DNA of 64,000 nt from contig CM067363.1 of the NCBI GenBank assembly GCA_034401795.1, forward strand, positions 25,480,603 through 25,544,602, given 5' to 3'. The stretch comes from Chaetoderma sp. LZ-2023a. Taxonomy: Eukaryota > Mollusca > Caudofoveata > Chaetodermatida > Chaetodermatidae. Below the pieces are notes generated by a model. It saw only the letters and a list, made by a program, of their open reading frames with translations. It did no database searches and was not told the origin of the DNA. Shown here one piece after another: positions 10,040 to 21,665 of this stretch. The position numbers and the translations under genes were made by a program. Numbering within the stretch: position 1 is the stretch's first letter; each line of letters begins with the position of its first letter.

Positions 10040-12180
10040 ATACTGGATCTAATACTAACAAATTATGACAGCGAGATGGGGAGATCGAAGATTTATCTTT
10101 TCTAGGTAAGAGTCATTATACACCCCTAAGCTTCCCATTAAGATGCTACCTTCAAAGCAAGCCAACACAGATATAGAAATTAGTCTATGATAGATGGAAT
10201 TATGTAAAACTGAATACAGCACTGGTAGGTGAAACCTGTGTCACAGAGCTACACGGAATGACCACCGAAAACATTTGAAGTAATTAAGAAGACACTACCG
10301 GAAGCAATCAACAGCTGACTCCCATGTAAATTAAGAGAACATTAACACAGCAGAAAAGAAATCCATAGGTGAATGACAGCGTCCAATCGAAACCGGAATA
10401 TATAAGCGAAGTGTCCAATCAATCCATCGCAAACCCTTGAAGAAGTCGTTTACAGAGAACATGCCAAATACAGACACATGCTGAAGTGAGAAGTAGGGAA
10501 ATCAAAGATAAATCTTGAATATGAAATCGCCCGAAAAGTTAAAGTCAAATCTTAAAGCTTTGTACAGCTACTTCAATTCGGATCTAAAGACACTTTCTGG
10601 CAGGGCTGACCAAATGTGAGATGAGGGCACAACAACACAATCAAATAAAGAGCAGGCGGAAGAGCTAACCTCATAATTAACGAGCGTATTCACGATGGCA
10701 TCACATTTTTAAAGTAGCAGCTACCAGATTTTATTAAAGTCGCACAAGTGTTTTGTAGGAGACAAGCACACTTATTATTCAATCATTGGCAACACTTTTC
10801 AGTATAACACTACATGATAGTGCCATACCAGTAGACTGGAAGAATTGTCATGTCAAGCCACTTTTCGAAAAGGCACCAGAGCTGTACCTAGCAACTACAA
10901 ACCTGTACGGTTAGCTTCAATTGTCTGCAACCAAATGGAGCATTTCATCAGCTACGAGCTTATTAAGCCAATGGCAGGATGCCAGCAAAGTTTCCTAAGT
11001 GGTAGATCGCAAACAACGTAGCTGCACAAACCACTTGACTTCTGTTGTGAAGCAATAAACACAGAAGAGCACGAACAACCTTAGACCCAGTGCCACCCGA
11101 GCGACTACTGAGCAAACTGGGGGCTAGGGCGTAGATCTAGATGTGTTGACCTTGATGTAGGACCTCTTTAACAGCAGAAAAAAGGGTGGCTGGCAATGGC
11201 TTCTAGTCAAGCTGCTCAACTTCTGGCCAATCCCCATTGGGATTCGATAAATCAGCGTCGTCAGCCCTGCATTGCTTGTTTGCTACACTAACGACATGTA
11301 TGCAAGAGTAATCAGTATGGTAAAATTGTTCGACAATGATACACGGACTTTTATCAAAGTTCTCCCCCACGAAAGACCAAGAGCTACTGCAGAAAGACTT
11401 AAATACACTACACGGCTGGATAGATGAATGCCAGCTATGCTTCAACGCATAAGCATGCACAGTTAAATATCTGTGTGTGCACGTCTAACAGCAAGCTTCA
11501 GCATAATATGCAAGTGGACAACACCTGTAAGACTTAAAGAACCATTCTGCCAAAAAGATTTGGATGTACAAGATGATAATGTTCTGAAGCTCAACACACA
11601 TTCTGATATTATAGCCAACACAGCTAACAAACAAGTCCAACTAGACGGAATGATACACATATTCTTAAATTTCAGGAACCCATCAACCCTTGTCTTACTG
11701 CTCAATATCCTGCAGAGGCTGGATTTAAAATACGGAACTGTGATGTGGTGACAGCCACGAATAGACTATAAAAAGACGTACATTTACTCGAGAATGTTCA
11801 ACACCGTGCCACGAAGATCATACAAAGATTAAAAATCTTCAATATTAAGATACCGTCTCAAAGCACTTAAACTACATATCTAGTCTGCAAACGTTTGCGC
11901 GGAGGTAATTTGTGTATAAGTACAGTCATGATCTGTGCAGTTTGAACCGAAAATAACTCCTACTATCGGATAACGGTGATCGTACAAGAGGACATACCTT
12001 CAGGCTTTAGAAACTGCAGTTTAACAGTGATACGCTTGCTGAGTGGACCGCGTGTGTGTAGATGTATTTTTCGCATATTACAAGCCTGGCGACAGCATTT
12101 GGGGTTTAACACGGGGATGAGCTTAGGAGAGGTTGGTGTTCCGAGAATGTTCGCGGGTCTTCCTCTTGGAATATTGTGAA
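10040..12180 (+). pseudogene. Decayed CR1/L2-like non-LTR retrotransposon (endonuclease end plus reverse transcriptase)
   Basis: Reading across frames recovers in order: the end of an APE endonuclease (ILDLILTNYDSEM near 10042); a basic linker (SKINLEYEIARKVK near 10510); RT block IPVDWKNCHVKPLFEK then SNYKPVRLASIVCNQMEHFI (10830-10960); QQSFLSGRSQTT near 10990; LDPVPPERLLSKLGAR near 11085, equivalent to the usual FDSVPHERLL; the palm box degraded to KLFDNDTRTF near 11325; LLQKDLNTLHGWIDECQLCFN near 11400; and thumb-region RLKALKL and RLRGG near 11855-11905. Every block is separated by stops or frameshifts, so this is an old, dead copy. The order and wording are typical of CR1/L2-group LINEs. 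Exact 5' and 3' ends are not visible. Confidence 0.75.
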
Positions 12181-12394
12181 AATTAGACTCTCTCGGAAGT
12201 CAAGACAGTATTTCCTCAACATTTGACAAATAATCTGGGTGGGTTGTGGTGTTTGGATCCGGCACCCTTGTCTGAGGGTCCGGGTCAGGTAGATGGGTGG
12301 GGGGTGGGAGATTCACCCCTATTTGATTGAGGTTGATGCAAACTGCATCTCACGCCTCTATAGTCCAGGAGCTAAAGCTAGGTCAGAATCGTGA
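12181..12394. other. Intergenic, nothing recognised
   Basis: G-rich stretch (near 12295-12310) between the decayed LINE and the inverted repeat of the next element. No coding signal. Confidence 0.35.
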
Positions 12395-12423
12395 CGTAGC
12401 ACACCCAGTATTCGGAAGGTCTG
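12395..12423 (+). repeat. Left terminal inverted repeat of the 12395-15472 unit
   Basis: Matches the reverse complement of 15444-15472 at 27 of 29 positions. Similarity stops abruptly inward. Confidence 0.7.
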
Positions 12424-12940
12424 ACACTTGCTGTAGCTTGGGGGACATGTCCCACACATTTTAAGCCCTGTTGTACAAACAAATTGTGGTAGCACTAATT
12501 AGTTATCCTGCTTTCTTTGCATAGGGCGTCTAGGCTTTGGCTGTATCCACAGTGCACAACGATATAAGCATGATCGTGTCATAACTCAAAGTAATATCGT
12601 ATTAGATTCACCATATATGATATTTAGACGGATATCGACCTAACATATATCCAACATACATTTTGCATGCATATACCAAAGGCGAGGGTGAAATGTGAAG
12701 GTTATATTTTATGTATGTATACTAACTCCATCATAGAATCTGTATATCCAGCTGTACCACGGTTGACAAAGCACCCAGGTAATGGTGGTTGGAATGAGAC
12801 AGATGGATGTGGTGGTAATCGGTGCGGAAAAACAAATTAAAATGAATACTACACCTCACATCGCTCTCATTGTCATTGTCTACATATAATTCAAATTATG
12901 CCTGTAACACTTGTTCCGGGGTAATTTTGTAATTTGACAG

Positions 12941-15021
12941 CTGTTCAAATCCTTTAAAGTTGAGTCGAGCTCGAAATCACACCTGTTCGCATTTTGGAAC
13001 TCATATATTCATATGCTAGAGCTGCTGCTTGGATTCATAAGAGCTGAGAGAACTGGAGATTGGCAGGCACACCTATCTGCTACTGCTGCTATGGCGCCAT
13101 ATTTCTACAGCATGGACAGAACCAATTATTCAAGATGGCTGCCAATATATCTTGCGGACATGAAGATGCTTCCAAGTACACATCCCCATGTACATGAACA
13201 ATTCTTGAATGGAAATCATTCCGTAAGTCGCTCAGACCATCCATTCAATCAAGTGTGGACAGATATGGCCTTAGAGCAATCGATTAATTTGGATTCCAAA
13301 AAGCGAGGTGGTATTATTGGAATAACACAAAATCCAGGAGCTCTGGAGAGGTGGTTTTTAACTAGCCACGAGAGGGCAGCCATAACAACGGTCACAAAGC
13401 AAATGTGTGGGTTACAAGATAGTCACATGTTTGGAGTACATACGGAAATGGGGACTAATCGAATGAACAGGGATGAAACCGATGTGCAGAAGATACTTTC
13501 GATGTTCTCCGCGAACTATTTGGTCGATTAATTATTGCCGCAAGGTCCAGAGATGTTGATTTAAAACAAGTGATGACGTATGAACTGTCTGCTGTTCCAC
13601 TATCATTGTCACATACTGATGGGACTCTAAGAAAGAATGTGAAAAGTGTTTTGTTAAGTGAACTAGAAAAGGAAGTAAATGTTGATGGACGGCTTCCACC
13701 TGTTGACAAGACAGGCGCAACAGCTTATGTAGTAGATGGCATGGCAATTGTGCAAATGGTTAAAACTGGAGGTACGTCTACATTTGGAGAATTGGCTGAT
13801 AAATACTGGCACATCTTTACAGTTCCACTGAATCAAGAAGACTGCAACAGAGTAGATATAGTTTTTGACAGATATGATAGACTGGAATCTCTCAAAGCGG
13901 AAGAGCGGCTAAAACGTGGGTCATCAACAGCATTGGAAGTAAACATTGCTGGAGAAAATACTCCCGTTCCAAAACAATGGGCCAAGTACATCAGCAATCC
14001 AAGCAACAAAAGTAACCTGGTTGCATTTCTCAGCAAGCGGTGGCGTGATACTGGTCCAAATATGCTATCTGCCGACAATTGCGTCATTCTTGCTGGTGGC
14101 TTTAACGATGGAATGGATGTTGTTGTCATTTCAGCGAACAATTCGTCGTATTTGGAAGAACTTCGATCAGATCACGAGGAAGCAGATACGCGTATGATGT
14201 TGCACGCGCTACACGCTTCAAAAGACCACATGCGTGTTGTTATACAGTCTCCTGATACAGACGTGGCAGTACTTAGTATATATACGTATCGTTCGCTTCA
14301 CTGTTCTGAACTATAGTTCCGTACGGGCACAAAGGACAAATTGCGATACATACCAATACATACAGTTGCTCAAGTACTGTGCCCAGCTATCTGTCTGTCT
14401 TTGCATGGGTATCATTCTCTTACACGTTGTGATAGCACTAGTGCATTATTTGGAGTCGCTAAGAGAAAAGCATTCAATCTCTTAAAGTCATCTGAATGTC
14501 ATCAGCTTAGCTTAGCCCAACTCGGCGAACATGTTGACTTATCACCGAATACTGCAATTCTATGTGAGAAATTTGTCTGTGAGTTGTATACCACCAGGGA
14601 TATGGGAAAGACAGCTGATGAAACCCGTTATTGGCTCTTTTGTCAAAAGAGACAAAGAAATGAAAATCTTCCACCTACATCGAATAGTCTAAAGCATCAC
14701 AACGAAAGGGCTAATTTTCAAGCTCTTGTTTGGAAACGTTCATTGCAAGCTGTTCAGAATCTTCCATCTCCATATGGACTTGGCTGGAGTATAGTGGATG
14801 GTCTACTCAAGCCTGTTCTAATGTCAAAGGCTCCTGCTCCATTTGGATTAATTGAACTCACATCATGTAGATGTCAAAAGTTTGCCTGCAAAAGAACAGA
14901 TCTCTGTCAATGCAAGGCTAACAATCTACTCTGCACTGAAACATGCCTTTGTATGGGAGGTGAAATGTGTGACAATGTTCAGCATACAATTGTCGAAGAT
15001 GACTCTGACACGGATGAGTAA
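12941..15021 (+). pseudogene. PIN/FEN-like plus CXC-domain transposon protein, broken copy 1
   Basis: Reading is open from a possible acceptor at 12939-12940. It passes FAFWNSYIHMLELL and RTNYSRWLPIYLADMKMLP to a break near 13499, continues in another frame from DVLRELFGRLIIAARSRDVD to an in-frame TAG at 14314-14316, and then stays in the same frame to 15021. Motifs in order: HEEADTRMMLHA (about 14174), SPDTDVAVLS (about 14250), HSLTRCDSTSALFG (about 14410). This spacing of acidic residues is what PIN/FEN-type nucleases use for metal binding; that assignment is inference. The C-terminus has cysteines in the order C-x-C-x4-C-x5-C-x-C-x6-C-x3-C-x-C, close to the CXC (tesmin/TSO1) DNA-binding motif, before an acidic tail. 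Compared with copy 2 at 35515-36520, the break near 13499 is an internal deletion of roughly 100 codons and not just a base slip. Proteins like this occur as multicopy uncharacterised families in many invertebrate genomes. Confidence 0.7.
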
Positions 15022-15443
15022 CATTCTCTCATTTGCTCACGTGATAAATATGTCCTGCCAGCTTGTGTAGACATGCACTGCATGTCAGTTAAAAGTTTAA
15101 TTATGAAAAATGTAGAAAACATGGGCATTGTTGTAGCTAAGGTATTGCTAGTCACAAGAAGACCTAAGTGCCCCAATATGTACAAAGAAACATACGGGTG
15201 TCTTAAACGAGGTTGATTATGTATAAATCTGCGATATACGATCACTCCTTTCCATTTTGGTTAAGATTGTATTGATATAACATGCGCTTAAGTTTGTGAA
15301 AAATTTACCATTGTGAAAATTGTTTGAGAGCTACATTCAACACCTATTGTAAATGGGCTTCTCACGGGTTAGTGATACCACAATTTTCTTGTACAACACG
15401 GCTCAGAATATACCCAAGACATCGGTCTAGCATAATATAGAGA

Positions 15444-15472
15444 CAAACCTTCTGAATACTGGGTGTGCTACG
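15444..15472 (-). repeat. Right terminal inverted repeat of the 12395-15472 unit
   Basis: Inverted match to 12395-12423. It lies about 420 bp downstream of the stop codon of the broken gene. Confidence 0.7.
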
Positions 15473-17184
15473 AATCCATTCTTCTAGACCCCTTTTGAAA
15501 ATTGGCTCCCGGACTACTACCATGCATGCCGCAGGTTATGCGATTGAACTAATGCAGATACTCCAACGGCGTAGACTGGTATTGTCACTTGAACAAAAAA
15601 ATGAATTTTCTAAAGATGCTGAAATGTATAAGAATTATCGCTTAAAACTCAAAAATCGCTTTGGCAGAAAGAGCTATAGATATGCAAATAGCATGCAAAG
15701 TCTCGGCATGACATACCAAAGTTCCTGACTAGCTATTCAGCAGATAATATACGTCTTCACTTAATGAACAAGCATTTCTGAACATAACAACACCAATACC
15801 TGCGCCACCTCGTTGTTCTGTTAGGTTAGCATAGTGGGACGGCTCTGCAAGTCAAGACGTATCAATGATTGATATGGATATATAAAAATGTGTAGAATTA
15901 TTATTTATCTCAAAATCTGCCCATTCTGCAGTATCCAGTCCTCCCTGCCAGTAAAGCAGAAACCATATGCAGTCAAGCGTGATTGTTCCTGACTTTGCAC
16001 ATGGAGAACAATAACCGCATTTACAATAGACGGATTATCACCAGTGATCACCTTGTTGGAAATATTATGCTTTAATTCAAACACCTTTCATAATATTTCC
16101 TATATACAGTGCAGTCCAGAAGTAAGACGACATATCTCAAAAAAGTAAACCGAAACATGTTAGTAAGAAATGTCCTGTTTGGGTATTTTGGGCATACATC
16201 GATTGAAAGAAAATTGCTGCGTTTGGTACCAAGGTTTTCCAATCCAATTGGGGTCAAACTATTCAACAGTATGTTTTATTTTGTTTTGCAAAAATATTAG
16301 GTTATTTATGCGCTGTACTGTACTATACATTGATTCTTAAGCCGTATAAATCCTTTTAATTCTTAATTCTCAAAACAAGATTCATGCGAATATCACATGA
16401 AGCATGCGGGGTATCTTGAAAATGACTTGAACAAGAGGTGTTGCTGCCCAATGCATAGCATCTTTCAGTCTGGTTATTTTTAAAATAGTCATCCGGTTTT
16501 CAATATATTTCACTAAACATACTATGGCTGTGTATATAGAATGAAATCGCCAGTAATCTGTATTTACTTTTAATGCATACATATTTGTAGCAAGTAATAG
16601 CGAGTTTTTAGAATTGTACTTTAGAAATTGTTTTAGACACGCTTTGGATATTTAGAACTTATTTTGTGTTTGTTTGCCGAGACACGGCTAGGTATACGAT
16701 GAGCGTGAATGTGGAGAATGACAGATAGAATGAGTGAGAGAAACAGTGAGAGACAGATCTAGAGTTAGATAAGTAGATAGATAGTAGGCTGAGATGTAAG
16801 CCAACGAACAGTAGATAGATAAACATTATTAGTTTGTATAGAAATTTAGTATCAACCTTAGTTTTCAAGTTTGAAAATATTAATAGTTGAAGTTATTTAT
16901 TATCTTATAAACCATCTTGTTGAAACTGTTGAAGTATCTTCACCCATTTTGAATTGTTAACGTATCCTGGCTGTTACTGAAATATAGCATAGCTATTGCC
17001 ACCCAGCTAATGCCCTGTGTTTCAAGATAGGTGGAAAAATAGTCTCGCTACAATTATCGTCTTGTAGCTTGGAAATCTCCTAACGGTACTGAGCTAATAT
17101 GTAACTAATTACCAATCTGCAAAAAAAACCGCCTGTATGGTCGCATTGGCACAACACCGCTGAAACTAGCTTGCCCTTACGCGA
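15473..17184. other. Intergenic, no supported gene
   Basis: AT-rich. An 87-codon ORF at 15465-15728 overlaps the transposon end and shows no family. A short region near 16730-16810 is rich in GATA/TAGA. No RNA gene seen. Confidence 0.35.
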
Positions 17185-17577
17185 TGGACATTTCCATTTT
17201 AACTATACCCCGCCCGTCACTAGCTAAGCTCCCCTCACACCTCGCCGTGTTGGGATTGATCGATCTCCAAATTCCCTAGCTATCAATTTCCTGAAAACTA
17301 GACAGGGAAGCTGTTGCATATTTTGTAACTAATTTGACTGGGTGCTGTTGCTATAGCAGCAACAGCGCCCAGTCAAATTAGTTTCAAAATATTCAACAGA
17401 ATATTTATTAAATAGTAAAAGCAAGCAATTTGTACAACAACGCATAGACCGTCTTCAAATATGCGTTCCTGACATACTTATCGACGTCATTCATAACGTC
17501 ATTCATGAAGATGTCATTGTACACATCACACAGTTCATTATGACGTCATATGATGGGTGGGTACTCTGGAAAGGTGA
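17185..17577 (+). repeat. Family A hairpin MITE, full length, intact hairpin
   Basis: One of the best copies. TGGACATTTCCATTTTAAC at the left pairs with CTCTGGAAAGGTGACT at the right. The central palindrome is nearly perfect, with GACTGGGTGCTGTTGCTA and GCAGCAACAGCGCCCAGTC at the loop. An exact TGACGTCA lies at 17541-17548. Confidence 0.95.
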
Positions 17578-17910
17578 CTTGAACAAATACACGAAGCAAC
17601 CGGCCTATGCGTTTTTTGTCTGAGCTTACGTAAAACGGGGGCAATCTTTAACATGTATCTCTTAAACCCCGAGCATGATTCTGACAGAAATTATCTTCGC
17701 ATCTGCAAATATCGTGCACAGTTTCCGCATTACAAGCTCGATTTCCTTCCTGATTAGAAATGAGCCTGAATCTTTTGAAAATAACAGCATCAATACCCGC
17801 TATCTCATTCGCGCTATATCGTTGGACCGTTTGGCTAGCGCATCGTGTTGTCGCTCGCAAATTTCACAGCGGTATCTCAATCAACGCATTAACGGGTTAG
17901 TGCTATATCG
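17578..17910. other. Intergenic, no supported gene
   Basis: An ORF (17675-17986) ends in repeat-encoded His and Gln. The non-repeat part has no recognisable motif. Confidence 0.3.
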
Positions 17911-18052
17911 TCGTCGTCATCGTCGTCGACATTATCATCATCAGCAGCATCATCACCGCCACCAGCAGCAACAGCAGCAACAATAGCAGCAGAGGCAACA
18001 ACAGCAGCAGCAGCACCACCACCACGACCACCACCACAACCACAACCAAAGC
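17911..18052. repeat. Compound CGT/CAT/CAG/CAC trinucleotide repeat
   Basis: Interrupted triplets: CGTCGT, then CATCAT, CAGCAG and CACCAC blocks. Encodes His/Gln-rich artefact ORFs. Confidence 0.9.
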
Positions 18053-18617
18053 AGTGACGTATTTGAATCGCTACCGAGCGTGTTCTTACCCATATACAGC
18101 CGGGTAACTAGTTGATGGATATCCTTACTCTTTTGATCTTTAAATCACCTATGGTGACTCTATAACCTAACACATCATTGATATTCTGCATTCACCAAGA
18201 TCAGTTCACGGTATTGACAGAAATGCTATAAGATTGTGTGATGTGCTGGTATAAATAAATATAGTGTACTCAGTCAAATTCAAATGTTCTTTCTTTGATG
18301 TAGAAATATAGTTTGTTCTTGAATGATTCGACCTTTGTCGCCTCAGATAATGTAGTCGGCAATACACCTAGAGTTACTTATAGACTGTCAGATCTCTGCG
18401 CCTCCAGTGAATTGTTGCCAAGTAAAGCAAAGCTGAACATTATATATTATCGTTGAAACGGTGGAGATTGTTTTGTCTTGTGATGCTCTACATTTTCTAT
18501 CGGTTAGCACTTATCCCACTCCACAGCACATTAATGAGTTGCGTTTTCGTGAAGTTATTGTTCTTTTATCATTTTACACTCGTATCAGCGAAAAACGACT
18601 ACTGCAGTGGTATTGGG
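18053..18617. other. Intergenic, nothing recognised
   Basis: No coding signal. An AATAAATA-type AT stretch occurs near 18255. Confidence 0.35.
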
Positions 18618-18712
18618 AAATGACCATTTGCAGACCAAGAGAAGACTATTTGGAAATTTACCGCTGGAATGAGTGACTCAATAACATAGCCAGTCATTCC
18701 AGTGCTAAGTTA
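18618..18712 (+). repeat. Family B palindromic element, shortened
   Basis: The left arm CATTTGCAGACCAAGAGAAG and TTTACCGCTGGAATGAGTG are paired with AGCCAGTCATTCCAGTGCTA. The outer part of the right arm is missing. A family A copy begins seven bases later, so the two elements abut. Confidence 0.8.
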
Positions 18713-18718
18713 AAACAA

Positions 18719-19087
18719 TGAACATTTCCATTTTTATCTATGCCCCGCCCATCACTAGCTAAGCTCCACCCACACCTCGCCGTGTTGGGATTGATCGATC
18801 CTCGAATGCCCTAACTATCAACTTCATGAAAACTATACAGGGAAGCTGTTGGATATTTTGTAACTAATTTGACTGGGTCAGTCAAATTAGTTTCAAAATA
18901 TTCAACAGAATATTTATTAAACAGTTAAGACATACAATTTGTACAACAACGCATAGACCATCTTCAAATATGTGTTCGTAACGTACTTATCGACGTCAAT
19001 CATGACGTCATTCATTATGATCTCATTCTACACATCACGTAGTTGATTATGACCTCATATGATGGGTGTATGCTCTGGAAAGGTGAA
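18719..19087 (+). repeat. Family A hairpin MITE, loop deleted
   Basis: Ends TGAACATTTCCATTTTTA and CTCTGGAAAGGTGAATTG. The GC-rich loop part of the hairpin is precisely missing, so TTTGACTGGGT runs straight into CAGTCAAATTAG. The rest matches the copy at 17185 closely, suggesting the same subfamily. Confidence 0.9.
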
Positions 19088-19477
19088 TTGTCTTCTTCTG
19101 GTCTGCAAATGAACATTTTTTTATTAGAGGTTTGACATTTTCTTGAACAAATTCGACGGTTTAAGAGTTACGGGAAAGCAAACGGAATCTTTAGCTGTGC
19201 ACATTCTCGAAATAGACTAAGTTTTTGTTAGAGTCAGTAGCCGGTAACTGCGATTGAGTCATCGTGATCGTCATTGGTGTATTTGTTGTCGTCGCCGGCA
19301 TCGTTATTATGCAATTCTCATTTGGCTGTATTAAATAAAACAAACATAAAGACCAGCTGCTAACGTTGTACATATTAAACCGTTTTTAAAAAAAGATTTA
19401 CAATGTTTACCTAAATGCACACTTGAGTGAATGGCCCTATTAGGTATGATTAGCGGCTTAATACACCACCAGCTCCG
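19088..19477. other. Intergenic, nothing recognised
   Basis: Contains TTTTCTTGAACAAATTCGAC, which resembles the outer flank of family B. No gene. Confidence 0.35.
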
Positions 19478-19740
19478 TCAGTTCGTCGGTCGGTCGACCG
19501 CTGTTTGTTAGGCAGTCAATCCGTCAGGCGGAATGTCCGGCAGTCCGGCAGTCAGGCAGTCAGGAAGTCAGTCAATCAGTTAGTCAGTCAGTCAGTCAGT
19601 CAGTCAGTCAGTCAGTCAGTCAGTCAGTCAGTCAGTCAGTCAGTCAGTCAGTCAGTCAGTTAGTCAGTCAGTCAGTCAGTCAGTCAGTCGGTCGATCAGT
19701 CGGTCGGTCGGTCAGTCAGTCGGTCAGCCAGGTAGCCACA

Positions 19741-19776
<36 letters not shown>

Positions 19777-19825
19777 TAGCCAGTCAGCCAGCCAGTCAGT
19801 CAGTCAGACGGTCGACCAGTCAGGC
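19478..19825. repeat. (CAGT)n/(CAGC)n tetranucleotide satellite
   Basis: About 350 bp of CAGT, CGGT and CAGC tetranucleotides, with the purest block at 19567-19690. The repeats are contiguous with no spacers, so this is not a CRISPR array. Confidence 0.95.
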
Positions 19826-20015
19826 CGCCATGCAGTGTAAAAAAGTAGTTCAATGTAACCTCAACGTGACCTACTTGTCACGATTCACCAGCAGCTAGCA
19901 AGGTTCTATCTACCTCTATTTGCACACGCAAGGGAACAGCGCACTACAGTCGACTCCTCAATCATGGTCAAGTGTTTTGGAAGTAATAGAACATGGCCGC
20001 ATAAGTTAGATACTC

Positions 20016-20557
20016 TTCATTAATGATATTGTAGCAGAGCTGCCCAATGGGATCCAAGCAGCCCTCTATGCAGATAACCTCGTACTCTGGTGCACCGAGG
20101 AGTACACAACGACTGCAGAATGCAGCTCGCCTTGGACAGAATTACAGCTTGGGCCAATCGCTGGTGTATTACCATCAACAAAGAAAAATCATCAGCCATG
20201 CTATTCTCACTGTCCACCAAAACCAAGGTTGGCAATCTGACACTGGGCGGTACTCCACTCGAGTACGAGGACCAGCAGACATACCTGGGAGTCACCTATG
20301 ACAGAAGATTAACATGGAAGGTGCACATCCACAACGCAGAGGCAAAGGCCAGAAGAAAGCTAAACATCATGAGGAAGCTGGCAAGATACAAAGTGGGTGC
20401 CAATGAAAGGATCCTCAAGACCATCTACCTAGGTGTCGTACGACCACACCTTGAGTATGGATCCAGCTCATGGATGACAGCAGCTAAATCTCATCAACAG
20501 AACCTCGACAGAGTACAACACCAGGTACTGCGCATCATCACTGGTGGAATGAGATGA
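20016..20557 (+). pseudogene. Reverse transcriptase C-terminal part
   Basis: The catalytic box reads ALYADNLVLW (about 20068): the second Asp of the usual YADD is Asn, from codon AAC. The frame then shifts near 20120, after which 20090-20557 carries the conserved stretch RMQLALDRITAWANRWC, TINKEKSS, the YLGVTYDRRLTW box, IYLGVVRPHLEYGSSSW and LDRVQHQVLRIITGGMR. That stretch is typical of the RT thumb in Jockey/I-like elements. A TGA at 20555-20557 ends the frame where the family would continue. Confidence 0.8.
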
Positions 20558-20601
20558 ACACCAATAGAAAAAATGGAGCAGACAGCAGGCATCCCCCCCC
20601 C

Positions 20602-21665
20602 CACTTAGTAAAGGAAGGGAATGCAAAGCACTGATCCAAGCTGCAAAGTTCAAATCGTTCAACAACCACCCGATGAAGATCAGGCAAGCACAGCTGTCAT
20701 CAGGAAGACTTAAAAGATCAAGTTTTGTGAAAGAGACAAAAGCACTTCAAAGGAAACACCAAGAAATGTTGTCGGCACAAATAGAAGACCCACACCACAC
20801 CCTTGATTCTCCACCTTGGGAAAACAAACTAGAGAGCATAGCTATTCGCACCACAGTACCTCATCTCATAACCAAAGATGAACACAGTGATGTGAGCAAG
20901 AAGGCCCTGACCCTAGCCATGCCGGAAGAAATGTACCCTCAGGAGACATGGATAAGGATCTACACAGATGGATCAGCCAAAGATGCAATTAGCAGCGGAG
21001 TTGCCGGACTGCACATACGGTATCCAAACGGACAACATGAGTCAGCTGCAATACCGACAGGCAAACACTGCACAAACTACAGAGCTGAAGTCGAAGCACT
21101 GGTCCATGCAGCTAATACCATCAGCAGAACAGCAGACCCTATTGCACAGATTGTCTTTTTATCTGATGCCCGCTCCGTCCTTGAGGCTATCACCAAAGGT
21201 AAGCTGCCACAACTTGAAGAAGCACTACAAACCATCAAATGCTTTCGGATAGCATTGCAGTGGATCCCCTCACACTGTGGAGTCCAAGAAAATGAGGAAG
21301 CAGACAAGATGGCAAAGGTGGGTGCAGAAGAGAACCAGACAGAAAACATGGTTACGCATACAGAGATGAAGACTATCATCAAGTCACTCTATAGAACACC
21401 TCAATCAGAAGATGCCTACCATCATCTCGCGAGGCCAGAGCAAGTGACCATTTTTCGTCTCAGAACTGGACATAACAGACTAAACCAACACATGTACAGG
21501 CGGTTCCACCTTACGACATCGCCCGCTTGTCCTTGTGGAGAAGCAGACCAGACCACAGAGCACATACTTCAATGCTGCAGTACGTATCAGCTGCTGAGAG
21601 AAGAGATCTGGCCTTTGTCAACCTCTTTTCTTGATTTCATCTTGAGAACGGCTCTCCAAGTGTGA
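20602..21665 (+). pseudogene. RNase H domain and C-terminal zinc-binding region of the LINE
   Basis: The reading frame resumes after a C-run frameshift (20591-20600). The first Met is at 20673, giving 330 residues. The four catalytic acids of RNase H are all present: Asp99 in IYTDGSA, Glu139 in YRAEVEAL, Asp165 in FLSDARS and Asp211 in NEEADKMA, plus the IPSHCGV box. After it comes TIFRLRTGHNRLNQHMYR and a C-x-C-x8-H-x3-C-like pattern (CPCGEADQTTEHILQCC), the usual C-terminal zinc-binding element. The domain may still fold, but without upstream RT it has no independent expression signal that I can see. Confidence 0.85.

Larger units (their letters stand above)
12395..15472 (+). mobile_element. 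TIR-bounded DNA-transposon-like unit carrying a broken PIN-like/CXC gene
   Basis: A 29-bp inverted repeat with two mismatches bounds the unit. The left copy (12395-12423) begins CGTAGCACACCCAGTATTC and the right copy (15444-15472) ends GAATACTGGGTGTGCTACG. The only coding content is the degraded gene at 12941-15021, roughly centred between the ends, as in a cut-and-paste element. No convincing target-site duplication is visible. Only the bases immediately outside the GTAGC core look related, so the superfamily cannot be assigned. The alternative, that the inverted repeats are coincidental, is unlikely given their length and position. Related coding sequence lies at 35515-36520, without recognisable ends. 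Confidence 0.6.

Noticed and set aside
19478-19825. Regular repeat resembling a CRISPR-like array
   Set aside because: Contiguous 4-bp units without unique spacers, in an animal genome.
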